A DNA stretch of 64,000 bases, taken from the NCBI GenBank assembly GCA_027574665.1, contig CM050648.1, positions 49,319,200 through 49,383,199 on the forward strand, in the 5' to 3' direction. The stretch's first letter is position 1. Each line of letters opens with the position of its first letter. Source of the stretch: Rhynochetos jubatus (taxonomy: Eukaryota; Chordata; Aves; Eurypygiformes; Rhynochetidae). A program made the translations under genes and the position numbers. Positions 36,801 to 50,274 of the stretch are shown in pieces. Below the pieces are notes generated by a model. The model had not been told where the DNA came from and did not search any database. It was given only the letters and a program-made list of their open reading frames with translations.

Positions 36801-39800
36801 CAACAACTCACAGTTATACACCCTTTGATGATAATTTTTGGACTGTGCTCCTGTTTTTCATGTTTTTTGCCAACTTCACTTCTCACAAAAACAATGGCAT
36901 CGTACAAATTAATTAGGAATTCAAAAAGAAAGAACAACTGTTGTAGTAATAGGTAAAGAGAAGTAAAAGCAGTGACATCACTTCTGTATCTCACAGCTTC
37001 ACTAGTTCACTCAGCTTTTAGCTAATGTGAAATGTTGAGACCTGACTATTCCATAAGAATATTTTCCCTCTTTCTTTCAAACCTGTTTTAAAGGACTTTA
37101 AATAAATTCACAACCACCCACCCTGCTCATCTGTGTTACCACAGCGTACCGTGCACACTGTGTTGTGCAGAAGTGATGCAAACGGAGTGTTTAAGGCAAA
37201 AATGCTCAAATAACCTGGTGTTCCGCAACACCCCCACACCTGGGGCTCTGAGATCAGAGACATCGTCCTCCCCAGGCACTCTGCCCCTCAGATAGGCCGC
37301 CTCTCCCACCATTGTGTGAGACTCCCCTGGAATGCAGGGGCGAATTCCTTGGACATGTCATCTCTTGAGTTCCCTTTCATCCCATCGAGGATGGAGACAG
37401 GTGTTAAATCAGTGTTAGCACCCACCATACTGCAGATGCTAGCAGGGAAAAATGGGGAAAAAAAAGACAATGTCCCTTTTGTCCAGACTGTAATTTCTCT
37501 GTTAAGACAGAACCTGTGTTACTTCTTCACGTTCAGCCAAGTTCTTTGCCACAAACTTCTTGTGCTACATCCCCTGTTTTGGGTGTCTCTAGGGACTAAG
37601 AGGAACCGATCTTGCCACAGTCACCACAAATAGGTTATTTTTTAGCTGCAGAGAGTAACAAAAACACACAAACAAAACCAAAGCGAATTAAAAAAATACA
37701 ATTTTGAGTATGGTTGAGAGGGATTTTATTCCCTCTACCAGAAGACTCAGGTCCCCATCAGTCATTATCCCCAAACATTAAGAAAAAGAGGAGATTTCTG
37801 AGCATCTTGCCCAGACACAATTTTAACCTTGAAAGTGTTTGCTTCTCTGCACTGTGTAGATTAAAATAAAAGCAATCATGTTGAAATCTTTAGCATAAAG
37901 CTGATAGAGTTTTCAACTTTGGCTTATTATTTCTTTTTCATATTTCCTACTGCTCACAACATTTAGTTTTATTTATAGTTAAAACAGCTTTGAAAACATC
38001 TTTACTATTATGGTTCCACATCCTAAGCAGTTCATTAACACACCACCCTTTAGTGTAGTAAAATCCCTGGCAAAGTAAACTAAAATCCCTACACAAACTG
38101 TAATAGGTGCACTGCTGAACTCACATATAAAGAATATGTATAACAGATTTAGGATTAAAGCCAAAACCAAAGGAACGTGCATAGTTTTCAGTCATCATCA
38201 ATTGTAATGCAGCAGCACAATGCAGCCACGGCTGCACGCTCTGAGCAGTGGGGGCTTTTTATGGAAGCCTTCTTTCTAATTGCTGAGCACCTCCTCCAGT
38301 TTTGCTTCCCAGACACACAGAAAGTCTCCCTCCTTAGCTTTCCAAAGCTCTGCAAAGCACAATAAACCATTGCAATGAGACGCATCTACTTTTTTCCATC
38401 CATCAGTTTTAATATCAAACTCCTCAGTATGTCCTTCAGTCCTCCAGGTACCAGTGAGCATGGCAAAATCTCCTTGCTTCTAGCCAAATACTCTGTGAGA
38501 AGTCTTTACCCAGACAGTAAGATAGTCCTCTTCAAAAAGCTGAAGTAACAGATACACTGTGAGTTTATGACAAGTCTCCAGGCAAGAATGGCCATGTGCA
38601 TCTGGCATATGGATCGAAGTCCAGGATGGCTGCTCCATCATTGTGGCCATGAGGGTCAGCAACAGCATCCCGCCCCAAGAGAGCAGTAGCTTGACTTGGC
38701 TTTGAGGATGGGGCTCCCCAGAAAAAAAATCCCAGTGGAACCTCTGCTTGATTTCAGGCATTGCCAGAGGTGTCCTGAGCCACGAAGTTACAGCCTGAGG
38801 GCAGTTATGCTAACCTATGACTGTCTGTACTCATTGCCACGAGGACCACAACATTCAACAGCGTCTCCTCCGTGCTGCCACTTGGAAAACGGCATTGGCT
38901 GTGACATAAGAAGTAGATGTATGGTGGGATGAAACTGGGAGAATGCTGAGAGACATATAGCTCAGTCCCCAGCTTGTGTTGTCTCCCTTGAAAGCCATCA
39001 TGGAGCAGCAGAACAATGCACGGTGGGACGCCCAACCAGATTTCCTTGGCACGTATGTCGAAACACGGCAGTGTGGCATGGCAGCAGCTTAGTCAGCAGT
39101 TGCTAATACTTGTGTGCACATTACTCAGGAAATAGGGGGTGCAGATCAGTTATTGCAGGATATGCAGAAACCACAGTAAGTGCCAGGTGCGAACGTGCCT
39201 CAAGTTGCACTGGTCGAGCCCTTCGCCTGCCCCAGGCCCTTGAGTAGGTGCAGAAGGATGACTCCACGCCCTTCCTCCCCCACAGCTTCTCCTGGGCCAA
39301 GCCCTGGACTGGCACAGGGAAGCACGAAATCTTTTGTTCAGAGCTGGACTCCAAGACCTGAACTTGCAGGGAATTAGCAACCTGAATGTACAACTGAATC
39401 CAAATTTCCAGAGTGTGGGCTGAACCAAAAAATAAGGGATTGAATTAGAACCTACTCTAAATAGTCCCAAAAATTAGGGTTCAAATTCTGAGCAGCTCCA
39501 ATGTTATAGCTAAGCTAAGCCTACAGGTTGAGGCGACAGGGATTCAGCTTGCCTGACATTGAGTGACATTTCTGAGTCTTGGCCTTTTGCCCTGCCCTGC
39601 TCTCTGTCTTGTAAAGACTATTTCTCATTCCCTCCCCTTTCTCTTTCCTTCCTCATCCTTTTAACTTACCACTAACACATTTTGCATGTTTTAAATCTTT
39701 ATACATAAAATTTTTTGAAAAAAGATTCCTAGGCTGACAGTCTCTCATTGTGTCTGTCATCTCCTATCACTCTCTGTGACATGACAGACCCTCATATGAA

Positions 39801-40008
39801 TATGATGCATTATGACACAGCACATGACACCAGTTACCCAACATTGTACCTCATTAGAGGAAACTGTAAAGGCATAAACCAGGGGTGAGCCCTTTCTATT
39901 AATCCCTTGTTCCTTTTACTACTGTCATTAGGAATTCATGTGGTTGTTTCAGATTTCTTTTTCCCTCATGGCCAGTTTCTTAATTGTTTTTAAGTATAGA
40001 TAAGAAGC
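33826..40008. other. gene-free stretch
   Basis: No supported gene, RNA gene or transposon is seen. The minus-strand frame 38811-38276 is open except for one stop at 38480-38482, but it has no recognisable protein similarity. A mildly GC-richer patch lies at 39180-39320. CpG is rare throughout. Confidence 0.5.
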
Positions 40009-40041
40009 AAAAAAAAAAAAAAAAAAAAGAAAAAAAGAAAA
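40009..40041 (+). repeat. poly(A) and A-rich tract
   Basis: A run of 20 uninterrupted A is followed by GAAAAAAGAAAA. It could be the tail of an old retroposon, but no element body is recognised immediately upstream. Confidence 0.9.
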
Positions 40042-43000
40042 CCTGAAAGATTAAAACCCATCACACTCTTTTCTCTATGAGCACAGAAAGAAAAACTTTT
40101 GAGATAGGTTTGGATTGTCCCTTCTTAATATCTGGAAGGAAAATAAGAATTTGTATATCCCTGACAGCACATCCTGGATTTAATTATTTCCTGACCACAG
40201 AATGAGTTGATCAGAATTATTGGTGAACAGTCAGGAAAGAATCATCATGAAAGACGTTGGGTTCACTTTTAGCTACAGTTTGGCCCGAAAAAAAAAGTAA
40301 TTCTCAGATCACAGTGACGTGTTTTCTGTCAAAATCTGCTGGAGAGAAAAAATGCAAAGGCTGTTGTAAGAGAGAATGTTTATTGTTGATGTTGCTTCTG
40401 GATTCTTCCTTATGCTTGATAAATGGCATCTCTGATTTTTTCTTCTTAATTTTTACCTACCAGACATCGGCTCCTAACACAGCAGAATGAGCCTTGCACC
40501 ACTGTCGTGCAAAACTGTGTGTGAAAAGAAATTGAGGCCAGTTTCTGTGGAACTAGTAAGTTCCAAGAATAGGAAGAAGCTGTTATGAAGGTGGATAGCA
40601 GATATTCGTTAGCCACAGCAGATAAGCCTTAGCCTAATTTTCAGTTATCCCAGCTGACACTGCCTCTTTGTGTTCAGCATGGACAGTCTCTGGGTTGGAC
40701 TAACACTCCAGGCGAGGCTAAAATTCCTGCTCTGTGTGTGGTGACTACAACTCATGAAACACCACAGCTGTCTTCCTGTGTTTTATAAAATTCTAGTAGC
40801 AGAGAAGGTGAATGAGAAATGGATGTTTATAAAACTGTAGGAAGTAGCAGTAGGCTAATCAATCAATACCAACAGCAGATTATGCATCTGGAGACAAGTT
40901 GTGAGCTCCTGCAGTTACATCAAAGTCAGGGGATACAGCTGCAAACTATAATATGGCCGGTATATCCCACTGAATAGAAGAGCCTATGCATATAGCTCAG
41001 GTGACTGAAGATATTTCAGGAGGATGTCCTTTGGGTATTTTCATTACATTTGGTATCATGAAGAGATCTTGGGTGTTAAGAAGAATAAAACATTTCCCTA
41101 GTGTTCACTGGATTGGACGAGTTATGACTAACAGTCACCACCCACCTAATGAAGGCAGATGTTTCCAACCCCACAACACCCAGATGGCACCTTTAATGTC
41201 CATCTCATTGGACAAGTTAAAGATTGAGTAATAATGGGAAAAGTGATACTAAAACTGGCTCAGTCAGGCTGGAAAGACCTTCTACTGGCTCTGCAGATGT
41301 GGGGTGATGTTATTTTACTGTCACATCTGAAGGTGAATAAATGTCCTTGCTCTTTTACATTGACATTCCCTAATCTTTCACAAGATTTAAATTCACTTTA
41401 AGAGAAGAGGAGAGTATTTTTAGGATTGGATTTACAGTTGGACCTCATGACCTTGTTACTGGGCTTGCTATTTCTAGACAAATACACTCTACAGAGCAGA
41501 AAGCTAATTTCTGTTTGTTACTAAATGCCAGATATTGTGCTGCACCTCAGCAGAAGAAATCTGAGACATTCACTTTGACTAATTGGTACAACCGGGTTTG
41601 GGACTTGTTAACGTTGAAAAGATTAGTGATATCCTCAAAATCATCAATCAAAATTATTTCTGTACATTTGGTTCCATATTTCTGACTTCTGATGGGGAAA
41701 AAAAAAACAAACCAAAGCCCTGTAGAAAAGCTGCTAACCTTCTTTTTCAATCTGCTGAGCTTTTTCTCTTTATTGGCTATGTTTGCCACAAAGCTTCTGA
41801 CAACTTTGACAATCCATTATAAGGAATGAATTCTCTCTGGTTTTTTTTTTTCTTTTTCATCTCTAAGTGCTCCAAATAAGTAATGAGTTAGCTATATAAA
41901 AAGCTTTTTCACTGCTAAATGCATATGCTCCATTTATAATGGTTTTCTTTTGACATTGCAGGTGTTAAGAGCTGTCTAACACAGCAGACACTTCCCTAGT
42001 GAGGTGCCAGTAAATTCTAGGTTATAGGAGGCCTCTTTCTGCAAAAAGATGTGTGCATGGGCAGCCACTGGCTGCCAAATAATCCATCTGTATGTTCTGT
42101 TTCCAACACCACAGACCTCCTTCATGCAGACAATCTATTTTGACTGAGGGAATGATCCTGGATAGCTACTCTATCTAGCAGACCCATAATATCTTGTGAC
42201 ATAATACATTTTTGGATCTGTGGCTTTGAGCTGTTTGAACAAGGAGGTAGTTTTGCATCTTTAAATAACTAAAGGCATTGTGTACTTTCTTAAAATCTCT
42301 TCCACTGCAACCTAACCCTACTAAGGACTGAAGTGTCTAGAAGACAAAACTCACCAAGAGGATTTACACTTAGAATTGCACTCTGTTATTCTCAGGTGCC
42401 CCATTACACCTTCAATCCCTTGGTAGGTGCTCAGGCTCCCCATGAAAGGAACAGTTCCTGGTAAACAGGACAAGCTCAGCTAACTGAATAGCAAGCACCA
42501 GAGACAAAAACAGGGCTTAAAGGATCAGAGATGAGTGTGGCTAATTCCAGATTAAACAAACAAACAAACAAACAAACAACATTTCTTTTCATCAGGTTTT
42601 ATGGCCCTGAACTGCTTCTGAAAGCAGGCTAGGTCAGAAGAGGTTCTGAGGGGAAATGAGTGGTGACAGCAAGGGATATAGTGTTAGACAATAGGTTAGC
42701 ACTTGAGCAACCGGACACCTAGATATCAGGGGACTATTCTAGTGGAGTCATGAAAAAATTACCAAAAAGGAACATTTTTCTCAACATGTTTCCATTCACT
42801 TTGGAGCCAATGAAAAATTTGTAGGGTTCTGTAAGTCAAAAAATGAAGAAAACACTCTACTGAAGTCTTGCATTTTTTTCAGCACTGGAAAGAGCAGATA
42901 CAGGTGTCTTAAGCAGCTAACCCCACACCCAGCTCCAAGACAGAGCTCATGTTTTACGATCAAAGCAAAAAATGTACATACTGCCCAAAAGAAGTGATTT

Positions 43001-43401
43001 CTAGTGAGTCCAGTCTGTGCATTTTGCTTCCACCTAGTTTAGGCTGATTTAGAGTGGTAGGCATGCTGCTAGACTGTTTTCTGCTGATTTGTATCCTAAA
43101 TTACCAGCTACACCTCCACACAACGTTTGTCTAGCTCAGCACTAAGGTCATAATTCTGCTTCCTAGAAGGCTACGTAAGGATTAGCTGTTGCAGTGGTGT
43201 CTGAAGCACAATGCTTTTGATCAGACAAATATTGTAACAAGACCCTAATCAATGGCATACTGAAGTCGCTCCAAATATTTCCATTAATACAAATGGATTG
43301 AATTAGGATTTGCAGATCTTTGAGGTAGCTATTGCTTTTCAAGTATAGTTCCTTTATTAGTGATAACAATATATATCTGTTTAAAAACAAAAGCAAAATA
43401 A
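40042..43401. other. gene-free stretch
   Basis: No gene is recognised. It contains the AAAC microsatellite at 42554-42577 and T/A homopolymers near 41700 and 41842. Open frames are about 81 codons or shorter. The last 30 bases abut the 5' truncation point of the CR1 element. Confidence 0.55.
42554..42577 (+). repeat. (AAAC)6 microsatellite
   Basis: Six perfect AAAC units, a short simple repeat without a recognisable neighbour element. Confidence 0.95.
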
Positions 43402-44162
43402 CAGCCAAGTGCAAGGGCCTGCACAGTGGTTGGGGCAGTCCCAAACACAAGTACAGTCTCGGTGGAGAATGGATTGAGAACAGCCCTGAGCAGAAGGACT
43501 TGGGGTTACTGGTGGATGAAAAACTGGACATGAGCCAGAAGTGTGTGCTGGAAGTCCAGAAAGCCAACCGTATCCTGGGCTGCATACAGAGAAGTGTGGT
43601 CAGCAGGTCGAGGGAGGGGATTCTCCCTCTCTAGAGGTGGGCTCTTGGGAGACCCCACCTGCAGTACTGCATCCAGCTCTGGGGCCCCCAGCATAAGGAT
43701 ATCGACCAGTTGGAGTGAGTCCAAAGGAGGCCCCAGAGATGCTCAGAGGGCTGGAGCACCTCTCCTATGGGGACAGGCTGAGAGAGTTGGGCTTGTCCAG
43801 CCTGGAGAAGAGAAGGCTCCGGGGAGAACTTATAGCACCTTCCAGTACCTAAAGGGGCCTACAGAAAGTTGGGGGGGAACCTTTTACAAGGACAAAGGAT
43901 AACATTTAATTTGAAAGCAGGAAGAATAAGATTAGATATCAGGAAGGAATTCTTCCCGGAGAGGGTGGTGAGGCACTGGCACAGGTTGCCCAGAGAAGCT
44001 GTGGCTGCCCCATCCCTGGCAGTGTTCAAGGCCAGGCTGGATGAGGCTTTGAGCAACCCGGTCTAGTGGAGGGTGTCCCTGCTCATGGCAGGGGGGTTGG
44101 AACTAGATGGTCTTTAAAGTCCCTTCCAACCCAAACCATCCTATGATACTGTGATTCTATGA
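43402..44162 (+). mobile_element. CR1 LINE, 5'-truncated, avian type
   Basis: This is the 3' end of a CR1 non-LTR retrotransposon. The coding part begins near AGTGCAAGGGCCTGCACAG and can be read in pieces through ACTTGGGGTTACTGGTGG, GCCAACCGTATCCTGGGCTG, CTGCATCCAGCTCTGGGGCC, AGGCTGAGAGAGTTGGG and GTGGTGAGGCACTGGCACAG to the end of ORF2 near 44066. The 3' UTR follows (GGGGGTTGGAACTAGATGG, CCCTTCCAACCCAAACCATC) and the terminal repeat GTGATTCTATGA. Stops and frameshifts split the reverse-transcriptase C-terminus, and everything upstream is missing, as is usual for CR1. It is clearly younger than the other LINE relics here and is the best evidence for a bird. Confidence 0.95.
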
Positions 44163-47100
44163 CCTTTGAAAACTGAGTCCTCAAGTTTTAAATTGGTTGA
44201 CACCATATGTTCTTCCCCACAGGTTGATGCACAAGTAGAACATAGGGTATGAGAGATCAAGATATTTTTTGTATGGTTAAGGTCTATATACTTCTCCTAA
44301 AATTTATATTAAGAAGTTTTATTCTCTCTTTATGCATTACCTCACTGTTCTTTCTGAACCCTCAGAAGCTTGATATGCTGACTACCAATCCATGGCTCAC
44401 ATGCCAGTTTCAGATCTTTTTTATTTCAAAAATTAATGTGCTGTTTTTAGTCATGCTACAAAATGAGTAGCTCCCTCTAAAAAACATTATTGTTAATGAT
44501 ACTTTTGCAAAAAGGTAACGCTTAGCATCACTTGAGTAACATCAAAACTGAGGAACACTGAAGCACAGCTACCTTTAATGACAGACTTCCATATCTTTAC
44601 TCAAAAATGGACATGTGCTTTACCCTGTGAGTAGTCCCAGAGGTGGATTTATACAAAAGAAGGTGGGTGGGAATGAAGAACAAGAGGACTATGGTATTGA
44701 TCAACATGGCACAAGTTCTTGATCATGTAAGGACAGGCTGCAGAGCCCACATCTAACTCATGGTAGGTCTAGCCTTGAATAATACTGGTATAAGGGGACT
44801 TGTCGTGGGGAAGAACGGATGTTGCAGCAGCATCTAGTCAGTGGGGCTGGAAAACCCAAAGGATAGCTGAGTTTCTGTCCAAAGAGCAATTTAAAATTGC
44901 TACCTCTGTCCCTGTGTTTTCTACCAACCTGGACCCTCCCCAAAACCTTTTTCTCACCCCTTTCTTAATCATAACCCCTCTGCTTCCATCTGCTTGATGG
45001 TGGGATGGAAGGAGGTGAAAGGCAGCTGGGTAGGTACAAGGGCCTCTAAGTTCTGCCTCCTGCCAGCTGAAACCACTCATTTCACTTTAAATACTCCTTT
45101 GAAGGAAAGACAATCTTTTTTTCTTTGTTCTCAGTAAGGGCTGGGCTGTGACACAGGTGTCATGCAGCTCTGGCACAGGCTAAACTTGAGACCCCTAAAA
45201 GCAAATCCCGAGGGAGGGACCCTGGGGAGCCAGCTGAAATCCTAAAGGCAGAGGGAGTAAGTCCCAGGCCCTAAATTATTTTCAATTTTAAAGTGTCCTT
45301 TGCCACTGCAAATGACCAGTGGAAGGTCATATCAGAGCTGTTTTAACCCTTACATGAGGATCTACAGCATATGGACAAGGCAGCACAGGGTCAACTAGGT
45401 TACCAGAGAAGCAAAAAATTCATTGCTTATTGAGGTGGTCTCTCTGCCAGCTTGATTTATCTACCAGGGTACCAAGGATGCTGAAAAATCCTAAAAGGAA
45501 AAACTGAAACTGAGTTTTAGAAGTGTGTGATATGTTTGTATAATCCCTACAGATTACCCACTATTCCTACATACCATAGCAATTTCTGTTGCTGTAATTC
45601 CCTATATGTCAGCCAGATAGCATATTGTGGGCAAGGGAAAACTTAGGAAGAATTAGGGTGTGGTACAAAAGACAAGCACAAGCACAAGCACAAGCCTCAT
45701 GTATCAGACTGTATGCGAGGATGAGCAGCACAAAGTTTCTTTGGGCGAGGGACCTGATAGCATCTCACAGGGACACTTGCCTGGAGTTCCGCCTCCTTGT
45801 ATGTGCAGGCATGTTGCTAGAAAACCATGTTCGGGCCTTGATTGAGCTGCGCCGCAACCTGAGGGTGGGAGGAAGGGAAGCTGCACAGTCAGACAGCTGT
45901 CCCCACCTCTCCTGTGCCTGCTAGGTGCTGACCGTGGGGAGGAACGTCCCATTAGCCCCATCCTCCATAAACCTGTTCTGGCAGGTGCTGATCAGCACAC
46001 GGAGACTTCACTACCTCCACGCAAAGCACAATCCATGTTGCCAGGTGGCTGTCACTGCCAACCTTGCTAGAAAATGCTTGCCTGGGTTTTCCCAGGAGTG
46101 GGCAGGCAGGTGGGGAGCAGAGTGGAGCCATGGTGCATCCCCTGATGCACCCCAGCCGGGTCTCCAGGCCACATGATGGAGGACCAGGACCTCAGGGGAC
46201 TGCAGCTGAACAAGGAACAGGCTGAAACCTGAAACATCCTCCTGTCTCCTTGTTCTGACTTCAGCTGTGCTCTGGAACAGCAAAGCCTTTCCTGTAGGAT
46301 GCTGCCTACCTAAAATGGACCAAAACCTAGATAAGAGTTATGTTGCTGTTCGTGCCCTGGGTTACTCCCACAATGCTTTCTCGAAACCCCTCTGAACATA
46401 CAGTATGACTGTTTCCTCTTGTGAGAAAGATGGTGAAGACTCAATTAAATGGATTTCTTTTCCGTACAGTCTTCTTCTCTAACTGGCTCTAGTCCTATTG
46501 TAGTAAGGTCTCAAATACTACTGAAGAAAGTACATTGATGTAAAAATATTCATCATCCTTGCCTTTTACAGAATATCTTGGAAACATATATTTAGAGGTA
46601 GTTTTAATAAAAGCTTGTGTTCGATTCACTTAAACCTTGAACCAAGCAAAGCCAACAAAATCTTTTGAATACCAGCAGAGAGACAGCTGGATACAAGGCA
46701 GAAAAAGGAATTAAAAAAGGAAACACTAAACTTATTGTAGTGCTGTAGTACATGCAATGTAATCTGTTCCCTCTGACATCAATAGTGCTTAAGCATGTTT
46801 AGCGCAGTAGGATCCTTCTAACGCTTTTGTATATGTTAAGGCAGAATTTACATTGGTTCCAATAGCTGAGCTTTATTAAGTTTAAAGTTTTTAAAAACCT
46901 AAGTAGAAACAATAGAGTTGTTACAGTACTGGGGAAAGAGTCTAACTGTAATCATGTCCAGAAGCATTTGAACTGAAGGATAAATTTAAAAAAATGTGGA
47001 AAACAATAGCCCACTACAATGGCAAAATCCATCAGCTGAAGAAAGCAGGGCAGACGTGGTCAAGGCATTGTGCTTAAAGGATATCCATAAGATACACATA

Positions 47101-47197
47101 TACAGTAACAGAGAGTGACATTCTTCATGTTGTATCAGTTTAAAAATCCAGATAGATCTAGATATAGATGTCAGCTACTAGGACAACCAGGCTTCAT
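44163..47197. other. gene-free stretch
   Basis: No gene is recognised. Frames of up to 99 codons at 45625-45961 lie on both strands of a GC-richer patch. A four-copy hexamer repeat lies at 45672-45695. Confidence 0.55.
45672..45695 (+). repeat. (ACAAGC)4 hexamer tandem repeat
   Basis: Four perfect units of ACAAGC. It is in frame with an open frame of 99 codons, but nothing else supports coding. Confidence 0.95.
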
Positions 47198-47343
47198 CGC
47201 CCATGGACATCAGCTCAGCCAGCACCTGTCTGCTCAGCAGGTTGTGTGCCTCGTGGTGAAGGGATAAACATGATCCGCTCCTCCGAGCCCCCGCCGCCCC
47301 CGTGCACAGGCCGTGGCACCAGCAGCTCGCAGCCCACACTGCG
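47198..47343. other. short CpG-dense cluster
   Basis: Ten CpG dinucleotides occur in about 146 bases, densest in GAGCCCCCGCCGCCCCCGTG near 47285-47303. The surroundings are CpG-poor. It is shorter than a standard CpG island. Open frames cross it on both strands, as GC-rich sequence tends to allow. A weak promoter or enhancer is possible but unproven. Confidence 0.4.
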
Positions 47344-47395
47344 CCTCCCACCAGGCTGTGCCAGCACATGGAGGGCAGTCAGGGGAGGCAACTGA

Positions 47396-49821
47396 TAATT
47401 ATTTGGTGCAGATTGCAGATGGTCACTTCATTAGCATCCACGCAGAGCCACCCCTTAAAAGGTGTGGGGTCGCCTTTGTCCCTTCACAGAGGGGGCTGGC
47501 TCGCTTGTCCTAGTCCTTTAACGCCTCTCTCAGAACTTGATCCAGGGAGGTGCTGAGTGAAGGCTCTTACATTAAAGAAATAGAAAAGACCAAATTAACA
47601 GCCCTTTGGGATGAAGGCTTGAAAAGGAAATGAGAGAATAGGATTTCTGCATCATAAAATATTAGGGACAGACTGTATTAAATTGCTCCTAAATGGTGAC
47701 AAAGGAGATCTGTTTCACTGTCTGTTTTATTAATTGTTTTAACTAAAGGATGTGTCTCTCATGTGGGGTATTGACTGCTAATTCCAAAAGTACAAATATT
47801 GCTGATGTGCAACAATTAGGCTACTACACTAATTTTTAATTAAATAATAATCAAGCTATGTATGTTGTGCTTCCAACATTTATTTACTTGTTAAAACCAG
47901 GCCTTTTATTGAGAGTGGTTTCATGCATTCTTTCACCAGTCAAGTCAACATTACTGTCTTTTTAAAACAGCTGTAAATCTCTTTGATTGGGACTTGAGGC
48001 TGGAATCATTCGTGCTGTGTTAAACTAAACTGTCTTATCTCCTTGAGTGCTATGCAGCCTCTAGCATGTCCAGAGCTGCATCTGCCCATGGCCTAAGGAG
48101 GCCAATATTTGAAAGCTATTAATAAAGACATTCGGGGAGGAGACGGAGACACTCCTTTAACCCTCAGTGCAATGCTTCAAAAGAGATGACAGAGGAAGAG
48201 AGGCATACTTTTTCATTTTCAAGGATAGGAGTTATTTTTTTTTAAATGGGGACAATCAGTGCCCTGCAAATAACCCATTATTTTCAAAAGAATGCAGGCT
48301 GCTGAACATCTGCACCACAGGACCGAAGGCTAACCCAGATAAAGTTTTCAAACTGAATATAGGAAGAAAAAATAAAATTGCCATGAAGCTGACCTCTGTC
48401 AGCAACACAGTGAGGAGACCCACACCTCTCGTGGCTCCTCCTTCCCTTTCAGCCCCAAACTGCTGAACTCCAGACAGAGGGGAGACCCTTCTATGGGCCT
48501 GCAGAGCCCTGGAAGTTTCCATAGGGCTGAGTCAAGTAAGAATGTCATAAAGCACCTTTGCATGGACTCCCTTTGCGTGGGGAACTCCAGTCTTCCCACT
48601 CAGGCAGAAGCTGCTCTTTTGATGTCAAAGTGGCCCAAAGAGTTTCAAACTGGTCCCATCATACCTTGGTATCAGCCAGGAACTCAAGTACTACTGTAAT
48701 GTGGAACACAGAGCTCCCCTAAAGACATCAAATTACAAAAGACAGGTCAAACGTCCAGTTGTTTTTCTGTTTGCCCCATCTCAACGTGCGTGATGAGAAG
48801 TGAGCCTTTGGTGAAATCCAAACCTTTGAAGGAAGCAGTATTACAAATCTCCAGGCTGCTGGGAACACATGGCAACAATTTCCTCAGCTATCCTGAAGTC
48901 AGGCATCTAAGTCTCTGCATAGCCAACATCAAGAACCGGGTCACATCCAGAGCAGAGTTACCGCATCCATTGTGGAAACCTATCCTGAGGGTGGCTTAGT
49001 TCCTTCCAGTATGACAAGTGGACCAGGCACTGGAGACACAGCCCCCCTCTGACTTGAGGTGAGTTTCACCCAGAGCAGCATCTGGGCCTTTGTCATGGCA
49101 AAGCTACTGGCATCGCTCTCAAATGTACCTCATAAAACCAGGGCAGCAGTGGGAATGGGAAGCTGGGAGATCACTCTAGAAATCACCATGACTCCTGGTT
49201 TTTGTCTGAATCAGTTCTGCTGGGGATGCTACCTTTCTGGTGCTGAAGGTGTTGGTGACACATACCAAGTAAGTTGTACACTCCTGTCCTCACACTCCCT
49301 ACACCTCTGCTCCCAGAAGCTGCCGGTTCCTCACAACTCACCAAGTTGATCCTCACATTTCTCCTAGAGTTATGTCCAGAGCTGTCTGCTGTGCTTCCTT
49401 CCAGGCTGGGCCATCTGCATTTAGCATCAGGCAGTCAGGAAGGACCGCACTCATGGCCAGGGGAAAGGCAAACAAGTTATCACATTGCAAGGCAGGGCAT
49501 GCCTCTGCAGCTGTCATTGCTTGTTACAGTAGGAGAGGGAAATGTCCCTCTTTCTTTGAAACTTAGATTTGGCCTCAGCTTTCCTTCCTGTTGGGTCCTC
49601 CTCTGCAGCAGTGAAAACTCAGCAATCTCACTTCTCTGCTGCCTCAACTGTCTTACCGATCTCCACGATACCCACCATCATACAAAGAAAATCCGAGTAC
49701 TACATCTTACAAACATGCCTGGGGAGCACAGCACTGGTGAGATACAAAAGGCCAACTTTGCCCCTGAGAAGGGCAGCACCTATCTCAAAAGAAAGGGTCA
49801 AGTATGGCCTGTAAATTCTTT
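47396..49821. other. gene-free stretch
   Basis: No gene is recognised. 47780-48010 is an AT-rich tract with several TAAT cores (see findings). The 220-codon frame 49274-49936 starts here, but it begins at TTG and has no recognisable product. Confidence 0.5.
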
Positions 49822-49879
49822 CAGAGCCAAATCTGGTGGTTTTCTCACTTCAGAGCCAAATATAACAGTTTTCTCACTT
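49822..49879 (+). repeat. imperfect tandem duplication, two units of 29 bp
   Basis: Units 49822-49850 and 49851-49879 share CAGAGCCAAAT at the start and GTTTTCTCACTT at the end. They differ at about five positions in the middle. This is an old local duplication. Confidence 0.9.
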
Positions 49880-50274
49880 AGACAAACTCTACCCTACACC
49901 TGGTATTTGATGTCTTTTAAAATTAAGAATTTCTAGGTGTTCTTGCGTCATTTATCTATGTGACAAGGACAAAACATATGACAAAGTCAAGTCACACAAA
50001 ACCCACAGTATCTACTTTAACACATCAAATTGCTACTGTGCAAAAAGCTCGAAGTGATGGGACCTGCTTCTTCAATCCCAAGACTGGAAAGTCCCAGTGA
50101 AATCACCGCTCCCTGCATAGCACATAAATGGGCTGACTCAACAGGCCTTCAAGCTCTGCCCTCACCCAAAATTGCAGAAGGGTTTCACTGTAGTTCCTTT
50201 TCTTGGCCTCCAAAACTGCCCTCAGCTTTTTCTCCCAGAACGTTCTCTTTTGTTCAATTTTTCTTTCCCACCAC
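49880..50274. other. gene-free stretch
   Basis: No element is recognised between the 29-bp duplication and the A-rich tract. Confidence 0.5.

Noticed and set aside
38276-38811. Minus-strand frame open apart from one stop at 38480-38482, considered as a pseudogene
   Set aside because: No protein similarity is recognised, and a frame of this length with one stop is not rare in this much sequence.
49274-49936. 220-codon plus-strand open frame, the longest in the window
   Set aside because: It starts at TTG, the first ATG comes about 75 codons in, it crosses the 29-bp tandem duplication, and it has no recognisable domain. One such frame is expected by chance in 64 kb read six ways.
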